Assembly: GCA_963717155.1 (NCBI GenBank) | Contig: OY970326.1 | Location: 5,061,423 to 5,125,422 of the forward strand | Origin: G963717155 sp963717155 | GTDB lineage: Bacteria > Actinomycetota > Thermoleophilia > Gaiellales > JALYLC01 | Direction of reading: 5' to 3' | DNA length: 64,000 nt | Position numbers and translations under genes: made by a program | Shown: positions 43,164 to 51,666 of the stretch, one piece after another | Numbering within the stretch: position 1 is the first letter of the stretch | Layout: each line of letters begins with the position of its first letter | The notes under the pieces: generated by a model | Told to the model about the DNA's origin: nothing | Databases searched by the model: none | What the model saw: only the letters and a program-made list of their open reading frames with translations

Positions 43164-43734
43164 ATGGGCAAGCTGATCGTGACGGAGTTCCTGACCCTTG
43201 ACGGCGTGATGGAGGATCCCGGCGGAGCCGAGAGCTTCGAGCGGGGCGGCTGGGTCTTCCGCTTCGAGCGCGGCGCCGAGGGGGAGAAGTTCAAGCTCGA
43301 CGAGACGCTCGGCGCCGAGGCCATGCTCCTCGGACGCGTGACGTACGAGGGCTTCGCGGCAGCGTGGCCCGAGCGCAGCGATCCGGTCGGCTTCGCCGAC
43401 AAGATGAACGGCATGCCGAAGTACGTCGTCTCGAGCACGCTCCGTGACGCTCGACTGGAACAACTCCACCCTCCTCGAGGGCGACGTGCTCGAGTCGGTC
43501 GCGAAGCTGAAGACCGAGATCGCCGGCGACATCCTCGTCGCGGGCAGTGGACAGCTTGCGCAGGCCCTCCTCCAGCACGGCCTCGTCGACGAGCTGCGGC
43601 TGATGGTCTTCCCGCTCGTGATCGGCACCGGCAAGCGGTTCTTCGTCGACGGCGGCGAGTCCGTGCTCCGCCTGGTCGAGGCGAAGCCGGTGGGCGACGC
43701 CGGCGTCGTGATACTGATCTACGCGCCGGCCTGA
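43164..43734 (+). pseudogene. RibD C-terminal/dihydrofolate-reductase-like protein, one frameshift
   Basis: A reductase of about 189 residues: GKLIVTEFLTLDGVMEDPGG, LLGRVTYEGFAAAWPERSDP, then DWNNSTLLEGDVLESVAKLK, DILVAGSGQLAQALLQHGLV and LVIGTGKRFF. The frame changes at about 43447-43452, consistent with one extra base (expected SSTLR-TLDWNNS). Otherwise complete, so a sequencing error is likely. ATG at 43164 after GGAGG. Family members are NADPH-dependent reductases of unknown substrate. Confidence 0.8.
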
Positions 43735-43738
43735 AGGT

Positions 43739-43813
43739 ACGCGCGGAGGCGTCGCGGTACAGATCCTGGCTTCCCGCGACGAACCAGATCTCGTGGTCGG
43801 CCAGCGCGGTCAT
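43739..43813 (-). pseudogene. araA: 5' remnant of L-arabinose isomerase
   Basis: The 22 codons after ATG 43813 read MTALADHEIWFVAGSQDLYR, matching the conserved AraA start (..EIWFVTGSQHLYG). Similarity stops at about 43745, just outside the RibD-like stop codon at 43734. It begins 7 bp after the GH127 stop, the expected operon position for an arabinose gene, so a 3' deletion removed about 480 codons. It is the deletion or rearrangement endpoint of the arabinose operon. Confidence 0.72.
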
Positions 43814-43820
43814 GCGCGGA

Positions 43821-45716
43821 TCAGTAAGCGCCCGCGCTCGGCACCCACACGCGCATCGCGCCTGCGCTCCGGTTCGCCCATGCGAAGTAGGGCACGGCGA
43901 GCAGTCGTGTCGGTGCCGCGGGCGGCGGCGCGCCGAGCTCGCGGACGTCGCGGTAGTCGACCTCGCGCCAACCGTCGAGGCTGTTGACGATCGCCTCCGC
44001 CGTCACACCCGGCAGGGCGGCGAGCGTCTCGATCGGGCCCGCGTCCGCGAGCCGGGGATCGGCGGCGAGCCGCACGTCGGCGAGATCGACGCCGTCGGGG
44101 AGGTCGTGCTCCTCGAAGCAGTAGACGAGGGGCCCTCGCTCGACGGCGAGGCAGCCGCGAACCGCGTCGATGCGCGGGTTGGGAGCGGTCAGCCGGGGAG
44201 CGACGTCGAGCTCCAGCGAGACACGGTCGCCGGGGCGCCAGCGCCGCGTCAGCCCCGCATACGTGCCGGGCGTGACGCGCTCGCCGTCGACGCGCGCCTC
44301 GCGCGACCAGGCCGGGATCCGGAGTGCGAGCGTCCACTCGTCGCTGCCGCTCGCGACCACCTCGATGTCGACGCTGCCGGACCACGGGTAGCCGGTCTCG
44401 ACGCGCAGCTCGACCGGGTCGCCGCTCGGCGATGTCGCGCCGATCGTCGCGGGTGCGTACAGGTGCAGCTGCACGCCCGCGTCCGAGGTCGTCGCGAGGT
44501 ACTGGTCGAGCGACGCCAGCAGGCGCATGATGTTCGGCGGGCAGCAGGCGACCGGGTCCCACATGTGGCGCGCGTGGCCGCCGCGCGACTGCAGCGGGTT
44601 GACGTAGAAGAACGTGCGGCCGTCGAGCGAGAGGCCGGAGAGGAACCCGTTGTACAGGGTGCGCTCGAGCACGTCGGCGAACCGGCTCTGACCCGTCACC
44701 AGCAGCATCCGCCAGTTCCACATGATGCTCGCGATCGCCGCGCACGTCTCGCAGTAGGCGCCGTCCGGCGGCAGCTCGTGGGGGTCGCCGATCGACTCTC
44801 CGAGATGGCGCGAGCCGATGCCGCCCGTGAGGTAGGTCTTCGCCGTCGTGGCGTCGTACCACTGCGCGAGCATCGCGTCGAGCAGCTGCTCGTCGCCGGT
44901 CTCGGCGTAGATGTCGGTCACGCCGGCGGCGAGGTACAGGGCGCGCACCGCGTGGCCCACGATCGTGCGCGAGCCGCGGACGGGCTCGGCATCCTGGTAG
45001 TACTTCGAGTCGAAGCGGCCCTCGGCGAACAGGCCGTGCCCGCGCCGGCTGGTGAGCGTGTCGGCGAGCTCGAGGTAGCGGCTCTCCCCGGTCTGGCGGT
45101 ACAGCTCGACGAGCGCGACCTCGACCTCCGGATGCCCGTCGGTCCCCGCCTGGGGGCCGCCGCGGAACTCCTCGTCCACGAGGTCGGCGAAGCGGCGGGC
45201 GACCGTCAGCAGCCGCTCGTCGCCCGTCGTCCGCGCGAACGCGATGGCGGCCTGGATGAGGTGGCCGAGGCAGTACAGCTCGTGGCCCATCTGGAGGTCG
45301 CTCCAGCGCCACGCCGGATCCTCGATCTGGCACCACGTGTTCAGGTAGCCGTCGGGCATCTGCGCAGCGGCGACGAGCTCGATCGTGTCGGTCGCGAGCT
45401 GCTCGAGCTCGGGCGTCGGCTCGCGTCCGAGCTCCCAGGCCAGGGCCTCGAGCCACTTGTAGACATCGGTGTCGCTGAAGACCATCCCCCGACGCTCGCC
45501 GGTCGCGCGTCCCGCGGCGATGCGGAAGTTCTCGAGCGAGCCATGCCGCTCGAGCTCCTCCGCGCCGCGCAGGAGGGTCACGTCGTGGTTGACGCGCTGA
45601 CGGTCGCCGAGGAGCCCGCCGGTCACGTGGACGCCGGCGGCATCGATCGGCCACAGCTGCAGACGCGCTTCTGCGGTTGGCACGACGCTCCCGACCACGT
45701 TCCTCGCAACCGCCAC
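43821..45716 (-). CDS. GH127 beta-L-arabinofuranosidase
   Basis: 631 residues of glycoside hydrolase family 127 (HypBA1-like): GSLENFRIAAGR early, SDTDVYKWLEALAWEL, and the catalytic zinc-cysteine site. Glu and Cys are in GAYCETCAAIASIMWN, and the paired cysteines are in DPVACCPPNIMRLLAS. In HypBA1 a cysteine is the nucleophile, held by zinc with a glutamate and two other cysteines; all equivalents appear present. No signal peptide: it acts on imported arabino-oligosaccharides. GTG at 45716 with GAGGAG upstream, downstream of a tandem LacI-type operator. Confidence 0.92.
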   Translation of the reverse strand: MAVARNVVGSVVPTAEARLQLWPIDAAGVHVTGGLLGDRQRVNHDVTLLRGAEELERHGSLENFRIAAGRATGERRGMVFSDTDVYKWLEALAWELGREPTPELEQLATDTIELVAAAQMPDGYLNTWCQIEDPAWRWSDLQMGHELYCLGHLIQAAIAFARTTGDERLLTVARRFADLVDEEFRGGPQAGTDGHPEVEVALVELYRQTGESRYLELADTLTSRRGHGLFAEGRFDSKYYQDAEPVRGSRTIVGHAVRALYLAAGVTDIYAETGDEQLLDAMLAQWYDATTAKTYLTGGIGSRHLGESIGDPHELPPDGAYCETCAAIASIMWNWRMLLVTGQSRFADVLERTLYNGFLSGLSLDGRTFFYVNPLQSRGGHARHMWDPVACCPPNIMRLLASLDQYLATTSDAGVQLHLYAPATIGATSPSGDPVELRVETGYPWSGSVDIEVVASGSDEWTLALRIPAWSREARVDGERVTPGTYAGLTRRWRPGDRVSLELDVAPRLTAPNPRIDAVRGCLAVERGPLVYCFEEHDLPDGVDLADVRLAADPRLADAGPIETLAALPGVTAEAIVNSLDGWREVDYRDVRELGAPPPAAPTRLLAVPYFAWANRSAGAMRVWVPSAGAY

Positions 45717-45744
45717 CGGTCAGCTCCTCGTCCGGTACATGATA

Positions 45745-45766
45745 GAAGCGCTTCGCGAAGCGCTTC
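45745..45766. promoter_or_regulatory. tandem LacI-type operator before GH127
   Basis: GAAGCGCTTC twice, at 45745-45754 and 45757-45766, separated by GC to form one 22-bp palindrome. It lies between the permease stop and the GH127 start. TAGATT just upstream on the minus strand may be a -10 box for an internal promoter. Confidence 0.7.
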
Positions 45767-45802
45767 CCGAATCTACCACACTTGCCGTGCCACGGCGACG
45801 CC

Positions 45803-46660
45803 CTAGCCCTTGACCGCGCCGGAGATGAGCCCCTGGACGTAGTAGCGCTGGAGCGCGAGGTACAGCACGATGCACGGCACCATCGCGATCACGACCCCCG
45901 ACGAGAGGTACCCGAAGTTGATCGCGCCGTAGGTCGACGTGTCGATGTTGAAGAGCTTCACCGGCAGCGTCAGCTTGCTGTCGGTCGCCAGGAACGTGAG
46001 CGCCTGCAGGAACTCGTTCCACGAGAACAGGAACGCGAAGATCGCCGTCGTCGCGATGCCCGGCATGATCAGCGGCCGCAGGATGAGCACCAGCGTCGAC
46101 ATGACCCCGGCGCCGTCGACCTGCGCCGACTCCATCAGCTCGCGCGGGATCTGCTGGAACGAGTTCCGCATCACGAAGACGCCGAACGGCAGGTTGAACG
46201 TGCTGTAGATCAGCACCAGTCCGAGCAGGCTGTTCGTCAGGTGGAAGTGGCTCAGCTCGATGAAGAGCGGCGTCAGCACCGCCTGGAACGGGATCATCAG
46301 CGCGACCAGGATCGCCGCGAAGACGAGGCCCGAGCCGCGGAAGCGGAACTTCGCGAGGCCGTAGCCGGCGAGCGTCGAGACGACGGCGGTGAGGAGCGCG
46401 GTGCCGCCCGCCGTCAGCAGGCTGTTCGCCACGTTTGTGAGGATGTGCTCCTGCGAGATCACCGCGCGGTAGTTCGCGGTCGTCAGGTGCGTGAAGTCGG
46501 CGCTCCGGGGGCTGTCGGTCGCGAGGGTGGCCGGCTGCAGCGAGCGGAACACGACCCACACGAGCGGGATCAGGAAGACCAGGCTGAGCAGAACGGCTCA
46601 CCGAGAGGTAGGGGTAGAAGCCCCGCGTGCGTCGTCGGGCGCTCGGCTGACGGTGCTCAT
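45803..46660 (-). CDS. ABC sugar permease (MalG/CUT1 type), N-terminus frameshifted
   Basis: The body (from the first full TM helix, WVVFRSLQPATL, to YVQGLISGAVKG) is intact, with EAA loop LMESAQVDGAGVMSTLVLIL. The ATG at 46660 overlaps the upstream permease stop (ATGA), but the first 35 codons need two compensating shifts. A base is missing near 46610-46620 (then GFYPYLSVS in another frame), and one extra C lies at about 46583 before VLLSLVFLIPLVWVV. Likely consensus errors; otherwise the first helix would be lost. Confidence 0.82.
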
Positions 46661-47562
46661 AGCTCCGTCGTATCCCGCAGCGCGAACAGCTGCACCATGC
46701 TGACGATGCCGATGACGACCACCAGGCACAGCGACATCGCGGTCGCGTAGGCGAGGTGGTACTGCGTGAAGGCGGTCTGGTAGACCCACTCGACGACGGT
46801 CTCGAGGCCCGCGTTGTTCTGCGCCAGGATGAAGAACTGGTTGAACGCGAGGAACGAGCCGATCACCGAGATGATCAGGCTCAGCGCGATCGACCGGCGA
46901 AGCAGCGGCAGCGTGATCCGCAGCTCGCGCGCCCACCAGCCGGCGCCGTCGACCTCGGCGGCCTCGTGCAGCTCGGGCGGGATGCTCTGCATGCCGCCGA
47001 GCAGGATCAGCATCGTCAGCCCGGCGGCGAACCACACGACGATCGACGAGATCGCGAACAGCGCCCAGTGGTAGCTGACCGTCCACGCCTGCGAGTCGCT
47101 GACGAGGCCGACGTGCGAGAGGACGTAGTCGACGCCTCCCGTGTTCGGCTGCAGCTCGAGCGAGAACAGGTAGCTCTCGGTCGTCAGTCCCACGACGAAC
47201 GGCAGGAAGAAGATCGTGCGGAAGATCTTCGAGCCGGCGCGGTTCGCGCGCAGCAGCATCGCCATGCCGTACCCGACCAGGAAGATCGGCGGCGTCACGA
47301 TCGCCGTGTAGGTGATCGTGAACCGGATCGCGTTCCTGAACTGCGGGTCGTGCAGCAGCAGCCGGTAGTTCCCGAGCCCGATGTAGTGGTAGGGCCCGAT
47401 CAGCGGCCAGTTCGTCAGCGAGATGTAGATCGCGAAGCCGAGCGGGAACAGCACGAACACGGCGATCATGGCGAAGGCCGGGAGGACGAGCAGCGCGCCC
47501 CAGCGCGCGTTGCGACGGCTCAGCGCACCGCGCCGACGCCGCGCCACGCGCGGCGCAGTCAT
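46657..47562 (-). CDS. ABC sugar permease (MalF/CUT1 type)
   Basis: 301 residues, six TM helices, EAA loop HEAAEVDGAGWWARELRITL. ATG at 47562 lies directly after a strong 15-bp hairpin. Second gene of the arabinoside operon. There is no ATPase gene in the operon. Confidence 0.92.
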   Translation of the reverse strand: MTAPRVARRRRGALSRRNARWGALLVLPAFAMIAVFVLFPLGFAIYISLTNWPLIGPYHYIGLGNYRLLLHDPQFRNAIRFTITYTAIVTPPIFLVGYGMAMLLRANRAGSKIFRTIFFLPFVVGLTTESYLFSLELQPNTGGVDYVLSHVGLVSDSQAWTVSYHWALFAISSIVVWFAAGLTMLILLGGMQSIPPELHEAAEVDGAGWWARELRITLPLLRRSIALSLIISVIGSFLAFNQFFILAQNNAGLETVVEWVYQTAFTQYHLAYATAMSLCLVVVIGIVSMVQLFALRDTTEL

Positions 47563-47563
47563 G

Positions 47564-47597
47564 GCGCGGCCCCCGGAGCCGTCTCCGGGGGCCGCGC
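47564..47597 (-). promoter_or_regulatory. perfect 15-bp hairpin between binding-protein and permease genes
   Basis: Stem 47564-47578 with 47583-47597, 4-nt loop, one base before the permease ATG. It would bury the ribosome-binding region (GGGGG) in the stem. With no T run it is unlikely to be a classical terminator. Such hairpins in mal-type operons stabilise the binding-protein mRNA and lower permease yield. Confidence 0.6.
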
Positions 47598-47645
47598 GCA
47601 TCCTGTTCTCCAGGCGAGCCACGTGAGGTCTAGCGTTCGCGCAAT

Positions 47646-48965
47646 TCAGCCGCCTGCCTGCGCCTGCTGGAGAACCTGCTCGAACCCGGACTGGCCGGTC
47701 TTCAGCGATCCCGGGACGTCGCCCTTGTACACCGCCTGGGTGAACATCTGGAACCACGGCGAGTTGGGCTCGTTGAAGGCCGCGTCGTAGATGGTGGTCA
47801 CGGGCGCCGATCCCTTCGCGAGCGCCTTGAGCGCGACCGCGTTGTACGGGTTCTTGGCCTTGTACGCCGGGGTCAGGACGTCGGTGCGGATCGGGGTGTA
47901 GCCGAGGTCGGGATACTGGTTCTGCTGCTTGACCTGCAGCATCCACTGGATGAACTCCCAGGCGCCCGAGGCGTTCTTGGCGGCCTTCGGGATCACGAAG
48001 TCATCGCCGCCGTCGAACGTCGAGTACGAGCCGGTCGGCCCGGGCAGCGGTGCGATGCCCACGTCGCCGAGGATGCCCGCGGCCTTGATCGCCGGGTAGA
48101 AGCCGTAGGGGCCGGGCAGCAGTCCGATCTTGCCCTGCTCGAAGTCGGCGCCCCAGGTCGGGCCGGAGTCGGTCTGGGAGTTGGCCGGCGCGAGCTTCTG
48201 GGACCAGATGCTCTGGTACAGCTGCAGCATCTGCGTCAGCGCCTGGTTGTTCGCGATGTTGATCGTCTGGTGGCCGATCGGGCCCTCGATCAGCTGGTTC
48301 TTGATCGCGAACAGGTGGGGCTCCATCACGAAGCCGAGGCAGCCCTGGCAGTCGCCGGCGAACGAGAACCCGTTCACGCCGTTGCCGAGCGCGTTGACCT
48401 TCTGAGCGTCCGTCAGCATCTGTGCGAACGTGGTCGGCGGGGCGTTCGGGTCGAGGCCGGCCTGCGTGAACAGCTTCTTGTTGTACCAGAGCACCGAGAG
48501 GTCGCCGAGGTACGGAACGCCGTAGTAGTGGCCCTTGTACTGCGCCAGCGCCAGGTGACCCGGGCTCAGGAACTTCTTGTAGGGGAGGGCGTTGACGTAC
48601 TGCGTCAGGTCGAGGAACGCGCCGACGCGGCTGAACTGCGGCACGTCGATGTCGTTCAGGCCCACGACGTCCGGGACGGTGCCCGCGCGGATCGCCGTCG
48701 CCAGCTTCGAGGTGTCCTGGTTCGGCGACGTCTGCTGCAGCACGACCTTCAGGCCGGGGTGCGTCGCGTTGAACTTCTTGACGAGCGCGACGCCGACGCC
48801 CTTCGTCGCGGCGCGCTGCCAGAACGTGACCGTGCCCTTCGCATTGACGCCGAAGGACGCGGAGGCCGTCGGCTTCGAGAGCGCTTCGGAGGTGAACGAT
48901 GCAGTCGTCGCCGCGACGACCACAAGCGAAACAAGAGCGAGCCGAACCGGACCTCGTGGTCTCAT
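47646..48965 (-). CDS. ABC extracellular solute-binding protein (family 1)
   Basis: 439 residues: signal peptide (LALVSLVVVAATTASFTSEA), then GTVTFWQRAATKGVGVALVK, VPDVVGLNDIDVPQFSR, LPGPTGSYSTFDGGDDFVIP and PDLGYTPIR. GAAAGG lies 9 nt before the ATG at 48965. First gene of the arabinoside operon. The ligand is inferred, from GH127 and the araA remnant, to be an L-arabinose-containing saccharide. Confidence 0.92.
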   Translation of the reverse strand: MRPRGPVRLALVSLVVVAATTASFTSEALSKPTASASFGVNAKGTVTFWQRAATKGVGVALVKKFNATHPGLKVVLQQTSPNQDTSKLATAIRAGTVPDVVGLNDIDVPQFSRVGAFLDLTQYVNALPYKKFLSPGHLALAQYKGHYYGVPYLGDLSVLWYNKKLFTQAGLDPNAPPTTFAQMLTDAQKVNALGNGVNGFSFAGDCQGCLGFVMEPHLFAIKNQLIEGPIGHQTINIANNQALTQMLQLYQSIWSQKLAPANSQTDSGPTWGADFEQGKIGLLPGPYGFYPAIKAAGILGDVGIAPLPGPTGSYSTFDGGDDFVIPKAAKNASGAWEFIQWMLQVKQQNQYPDLGYTPIRTDVLTPAYKAKNPYNAVALKALAKGSAPVTTIYDAAFNEPNSPWFQMFTQAVYKGDVPGSLKTGQSGFEQVLQQAQAGG

Positions 48966-49002
48966 GTGTCCGCAACCTTTCTCGGGTTTTGCGCTCATCG
49001 TC

Positions 49003-49024
49003 GAAGCGCTTCGCGAATCGCTTC
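49003..49024. promoter_or_regulatory. tandem LacI-type operator before the binding-protein gene
   Basis: GAAGCGCTTC (49003-49012) and GAATCGCTTC (49015-49024) with the same 12-bp spacing as at 45745-45766. It sits between the divergent binding-protein and LacI genes and immediately after the binding-protein -10 box. Confidence 0.72.
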
Positions 49025-49027
49025 GGA

Positions 49028-49056
49028 ACGTAACAGCCGCCACCTAGTCAAGTCAA
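49028..49056 (-). promoter_or_regulatory. candidate promoter of the arabinoside ABC operon
   Basis: Minus strand TTGACT (49051-49056), 17-bp spacer, TTACGT (49028-49033). The tandem operator follows at once, overlapping the expected transcription start. Confidence 0.4.
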
Positions 49057-49092
49057 GGGGTGTCCGTCAACCGCTGTGAAAGAATCCGGCGA

Positions 49093-50130
49093 ATGCGGCA
49101 CGAGAAGACGGCAACCATGGCGCAGATCGCCGAGAAGGCGGGCGTCGCGCTGAGCACGGTCTCATATGTGATCAGCGGGAAGCGGCCGGTCTCCGAGCCG
49201 ATGCGCGAGCGCGTGCTCGCGGCCGTCGAGGAGCTCGACTATCGACCGCATGGCCCGGCCCGCGCGCTCGCCAGCCGCACCTCGCGCACGATCGCGCTGT
49301 TCCTGCCATCGCCGCAGTGGCACCTGGTGCCGGTGCAGCAGACGTTCGTGGCCGGCGCCACGCAGGCGACGAGCGCGAGCGACTACGCGCTCCTCATCTC
49401 GACGTCGCCGGAGGATCCCGAGAACATCGCGCGGCTCGTCCGCACGGGCCGGGCCGACGGCGTCATCCTGATGGAGACGCTCGCCCACGACCCGCGCGTC
49501 GAGTACCTGAAGGCAGGGCACTACCCGTTCACGCTGATCGGGCGGACGGCAGACACGACGGGCATCAGCTACGTCGACGTCGATTTCGGCGAGGCGGTTA
49601 GGACGAGCCTCACCTACCTCTCGGAGCTCGGGCACCGCTGCGTGGCGCTCTTCAACTTCCCGCCGGAGCTGCTCGATGCCGGCTACACGTCGGCGCTGTT
49701 CGCGCGCGACGAGTTCGACAGGGCGGCCGCCGAGCTCGGCGTCAAGGGGATCCAGCTGCCCTGCCCGCACACGCCGCACGAGGCGTTCGAGGTCGCGGCC
49801 GAGCTGCTGCGCGCGCATCCCGAGTGCACCGCCGCGATCACGACGGGGTGGCAGTTCACGGGCCTGCTCGGGGCGCTGCGCGCGGTCGATCTGCGCGTGC
49901 CGGACGACTTCTCGGTCGTCTCGATCATCGCCTCGCAGTACGCCGAGATGCTGAGCCCGGCGCTGACCAACATCGAGTGGCCGGCCTTCGAGGCCGGGCG
50001 CAGGGCGGCCGAGATGCTGATCGAGCGGCTCGCGGACGACCGGGCGCTGCCGCAGCAGGACCTGATCGGGGCCGAGCTCGTCATTCGCGAGACGACTGGC
50101 CCGGCTCGGCTTCGCGCAGGAAGTCGCTGA
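49093..50130 (+). CDS. LacI family transcriptional regulator
   Basis: 345 residues from ATG 49093 (a GTG at 49060 would add 11 residues). HTH at the start, MAQIAEKAGVALSTVSYVIS, hinge DYRPHGPARALASRTS, then a periplasmic-binding-protein-like sensor (IALFLPSPQWHLVPVQQTFV, DDFSVVSIIASQYAEMLSPA). Divergent from the arabinoside ABC operon; the GAAGCGCTTC tandem in the shared promoter is its probable site, giving repression relieved by an arabinose-type sugar and autoregulation. Its last 50 bp overlap the convergent dehalogenase-like gene. Confidence 0.92.
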   Translation: MRHEKTATMAQIAEKAGVALSTVSYVISGKRPVSEPMRERVLAAVEELDYRPHGPARALASRTSRTIALFLPSPQWHLVPVQQTFVAGATQATSASDYALLISTSPEDPENIARLVRTGRADGVILMETLAHDPRVEYLKAGHYPFTLIGRTADTTGISYVDVDFGEAVRTSLTYLSELGHRCVALFNFPPELLDAGYTSALFARDEFDRAAAELGVKGIQLPCPHTPHEAFEVAAELLRAHPECTAAITTGWQFTGLLGALRAVDLRVPDDFSVVSIIASQYAEMLSPALTNIEWPAFEAGRRAAEMLIERLADDRALPQQDLIGAELVIRETTGPARLRAGSR

Positions 50131-50968
50131 GCCGGGCGGCAAGCTCGTCGGGAGCCTCCTCGGCCATGTGATGGCCGCAGTCGATCGAGCCGCCGCGAAG
50201 ATCGTCGGCCCACGCCTCCCAGATGACGAGTGGGTTGCCGTGCAGGGTCTCCAGGTCGTCGCGCGACGACCAGAGCATGAGCGTCGGGCAGGTGACGCGC
50301 CTGCCTGCGCGACGGTCGTCCTCCTCGTGGGCTCGGTCGATCCCCAGCCCCGCGCGGTAGTCCTCGACCATCGCATGGACGGTCGCGGGATCGTGGATGG
50401 CCCGGTGGTAGTCGGCGTAGTTCTCCTCGCCCATCGACGCGCGATCCGGCTGGTACCAGGCGTCGGGGTCCGCCGAGATGACGCGCTCGGCGGGCTTGTC
50501 GGTCTGCCCGAAGAAGAACCAGTGCCACCACGCCGATGCGAAGCGGGCGTCGCAGCGCTCGAGATGCTCGACGATCGGGATCGAGTCGAGGACGGCGAGC
50601 GCCCGCGCGGCATCCGGGTGGTCGAGTGCCGTGCGCAGTGCGACGTAGGAGCCGCGGTCGTGGCCGACCACCGCGAAGCGCTCGTGCCCCAGCGTGCGCA
50701 TGAGGGCCACGGAGTCTCGCGCCATCGCGCGCTTCGAGTACGGCTCGTGGTCGGGCGTGGTCGGCGGCTTCGACGACTGGCCGTAGCCGCGCAGGTCGGG
50801 ACAGACCACGGTGTTGGTCGCTGCGAGCAGCGGCGCGACGCGGTGCCAGGTCGTGTGGGTTCGCGGGTGGCCGTGGAGCAGGAGCACGGGCGGTCCCGAC
50901 CCGCCGTGGCGCACGCGCAGCACGGCCTCGCCGACATCCACGCGCTCCTCGCTGAACCCTTCGAACAT
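50081..50968 (-). CDS. alpha/beta hydrolase, haloacetate dehalogenase-like
   Basis: 295 residues. Oxyanion region LLLHGHPRTHTTWHRVAP, nucleophile elbow VVGHDRGSYVALR (Asp), late Asp region LWSSRDDLETLHG and catalytic His in SIDCGHHMAEEAP. An Asp nucleophile in GHDRG, and PDLRGYGQSSKP, match the fluoroacetate dehalogenase group, although epoxide hydrolases share it. ATG at 50968. Substrate not certain. Confidence 0.85.
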   Translation of the reverse strand: MFEGFSEERVDVGEAVLRVRHGGSGPPVLLLHGHPRTHTTWHRVAPLLAATNTVVCPDLRGYGQSSKPPTTPDHEPYSKRAMARDSVALMRTLGHERFAVVGHDRGSYVALRTALDHPDAARALAVLDSIPIVEHLERCDARFASAWWHWFFFGQTDKPAERVISADPDAWYQPDRASMGEENYADYHRAIHDPATVHAMVEDYRAGLGIDRAHEEDDRRAGRRVTCPTLMLWSSRDDLETLHGNPLVIWEAWADDLRGGSIDCGHHMAEEAPDELAARLSDFLREAEPGQSSRE

Positions 50969-51002
50969 CTCGCAGGCTACCGCGACGGCGCCGGAAGCCC
51001 GT

Positions 51003-51008
51003 TAGGCT
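51003..51008 (+). promoter_or_regulatory. -10 box of a leaderless gene
   Basis: TAGGCT, followed after six bases by the ATG at 51015. Transcription would begin at or next to the start codon. No ribosome-binding site is present. Confidence 0.45.
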
Positions 51009-51014
51009 CGGGGC

Positions 51015-51599
51015 ATGTCCGCGGTTGCCGTCTTCGGGTTGCTTGCGGGTGTCGCGACCGTGCTCGCGATCGTGCCGTACGTCCGCGACGTGCTCCGCGG
51101 GACGACGCGGCCCCATCGCGGCTCGTGGTTGATCTGGACCGTGCTGTCGATCGTGGTCTTCGCGTCCCAGCTTGCGGACGGAGGAACCTGGAGCATCCTC
51201 ATGGTGGCGGCGCAGGCGGTGATCACGGGCCTGGTGTTCGTGCTCTCGATCTGGCGCGGGGAGGGCGGCGTCTCGCGTGCCGACATCACGGTCATGGCGG
51301 TTGCCGGGCTCGGGGTGGTCGCGTGGGCCGTGTCCTCGACCCCGGTCGTCGCCACGATCGCGACGATCTTCGCGGACATGCTCGGGATCGCGCTGATGAC
51401 GCCCAAGACGTGGCGCGACCCGCGATCGGAGACGTTCTCGACCTACGTGCTGGGAGGCGTATCGGGCGTGTTCAGCGCGTTCGCGGTCGGAAGCCTCGAC
51501 ATCTCGCTGCTGCTGTTCCCGATCTGGATCGCCGTCGCGAGCGGCGTGATCGCGACGACCATCGCGATGCGGCGGTCGCGGGTCGAGTTGATTCGGTAA
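51015..51599 (+). CDS. multi-pass membrane protein, unknown
   Basis: 194 residues with six to seven hydrophobic helices (AVFGLLAGVATVLAIVPYVR, GSWLIWTVLSIVVFASQLAD). The pattern of short helices with P-Y and W-x-W turns recalls PQ-loop/SemiSWEET-like proteins, but no PQ motif is seen. ATG at 51015 with a -10 box six bases ahead. Its TAA lies inside a palindrome that may control the next operon. Confidence 0.8.
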   Translation: MSAVAVFGLLAGVATVLAIVPYVRDVLRGTTRPHRGSWLIWTVLSIVVFASQLADGGTWSILMVAAQAVITGLVFVLSIWRGEGGVSRADITVMAVAGLGVVAWAVSSTPVVATIATIFADMLGIALMTPKTWRDPRSETFSTYVLGGVSGVFSAFAVGSLDISLLLFPIWIAVASGVIATTIAMRRSRVELIR

Positions 51600-51608
51600 T
51601 TCCGAATC
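51590..51608. promoter_or_regulatory. LysR-type operator or terminator palindrome
   Basis: GATTCGG-TAATT-CCGAATC, a perfect 7-bp dyad containing T-N11-A, 58 bp upstream of the GMC gene that starts the nine-gene operon. The operon carries a LysR gene, making it a candidate binding site; it could equally end transcription of the membrane-protein gene. Confidence 0.45.
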
Positions 51609-51666
51609 AGTAGTCGGACAGAACGGACTTGACCGCACCCGCGTAAATCGCGAAGCTCACCGCAGC

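Noticed and set aside
43164..45806. Plus-strand continuous frame of 880 codons from the RibD-like start through the GH127 region
   Set aside because: Only the first 95 codons are RibD-like; the rest is antisense to GH127, which has full catalytic residues.
47564..47597. Rho-independent terminator
   Set aside because: No T run follows, and the permease genes needed with the binding protein come directly after; kept as a translation or mRNA-stability element.
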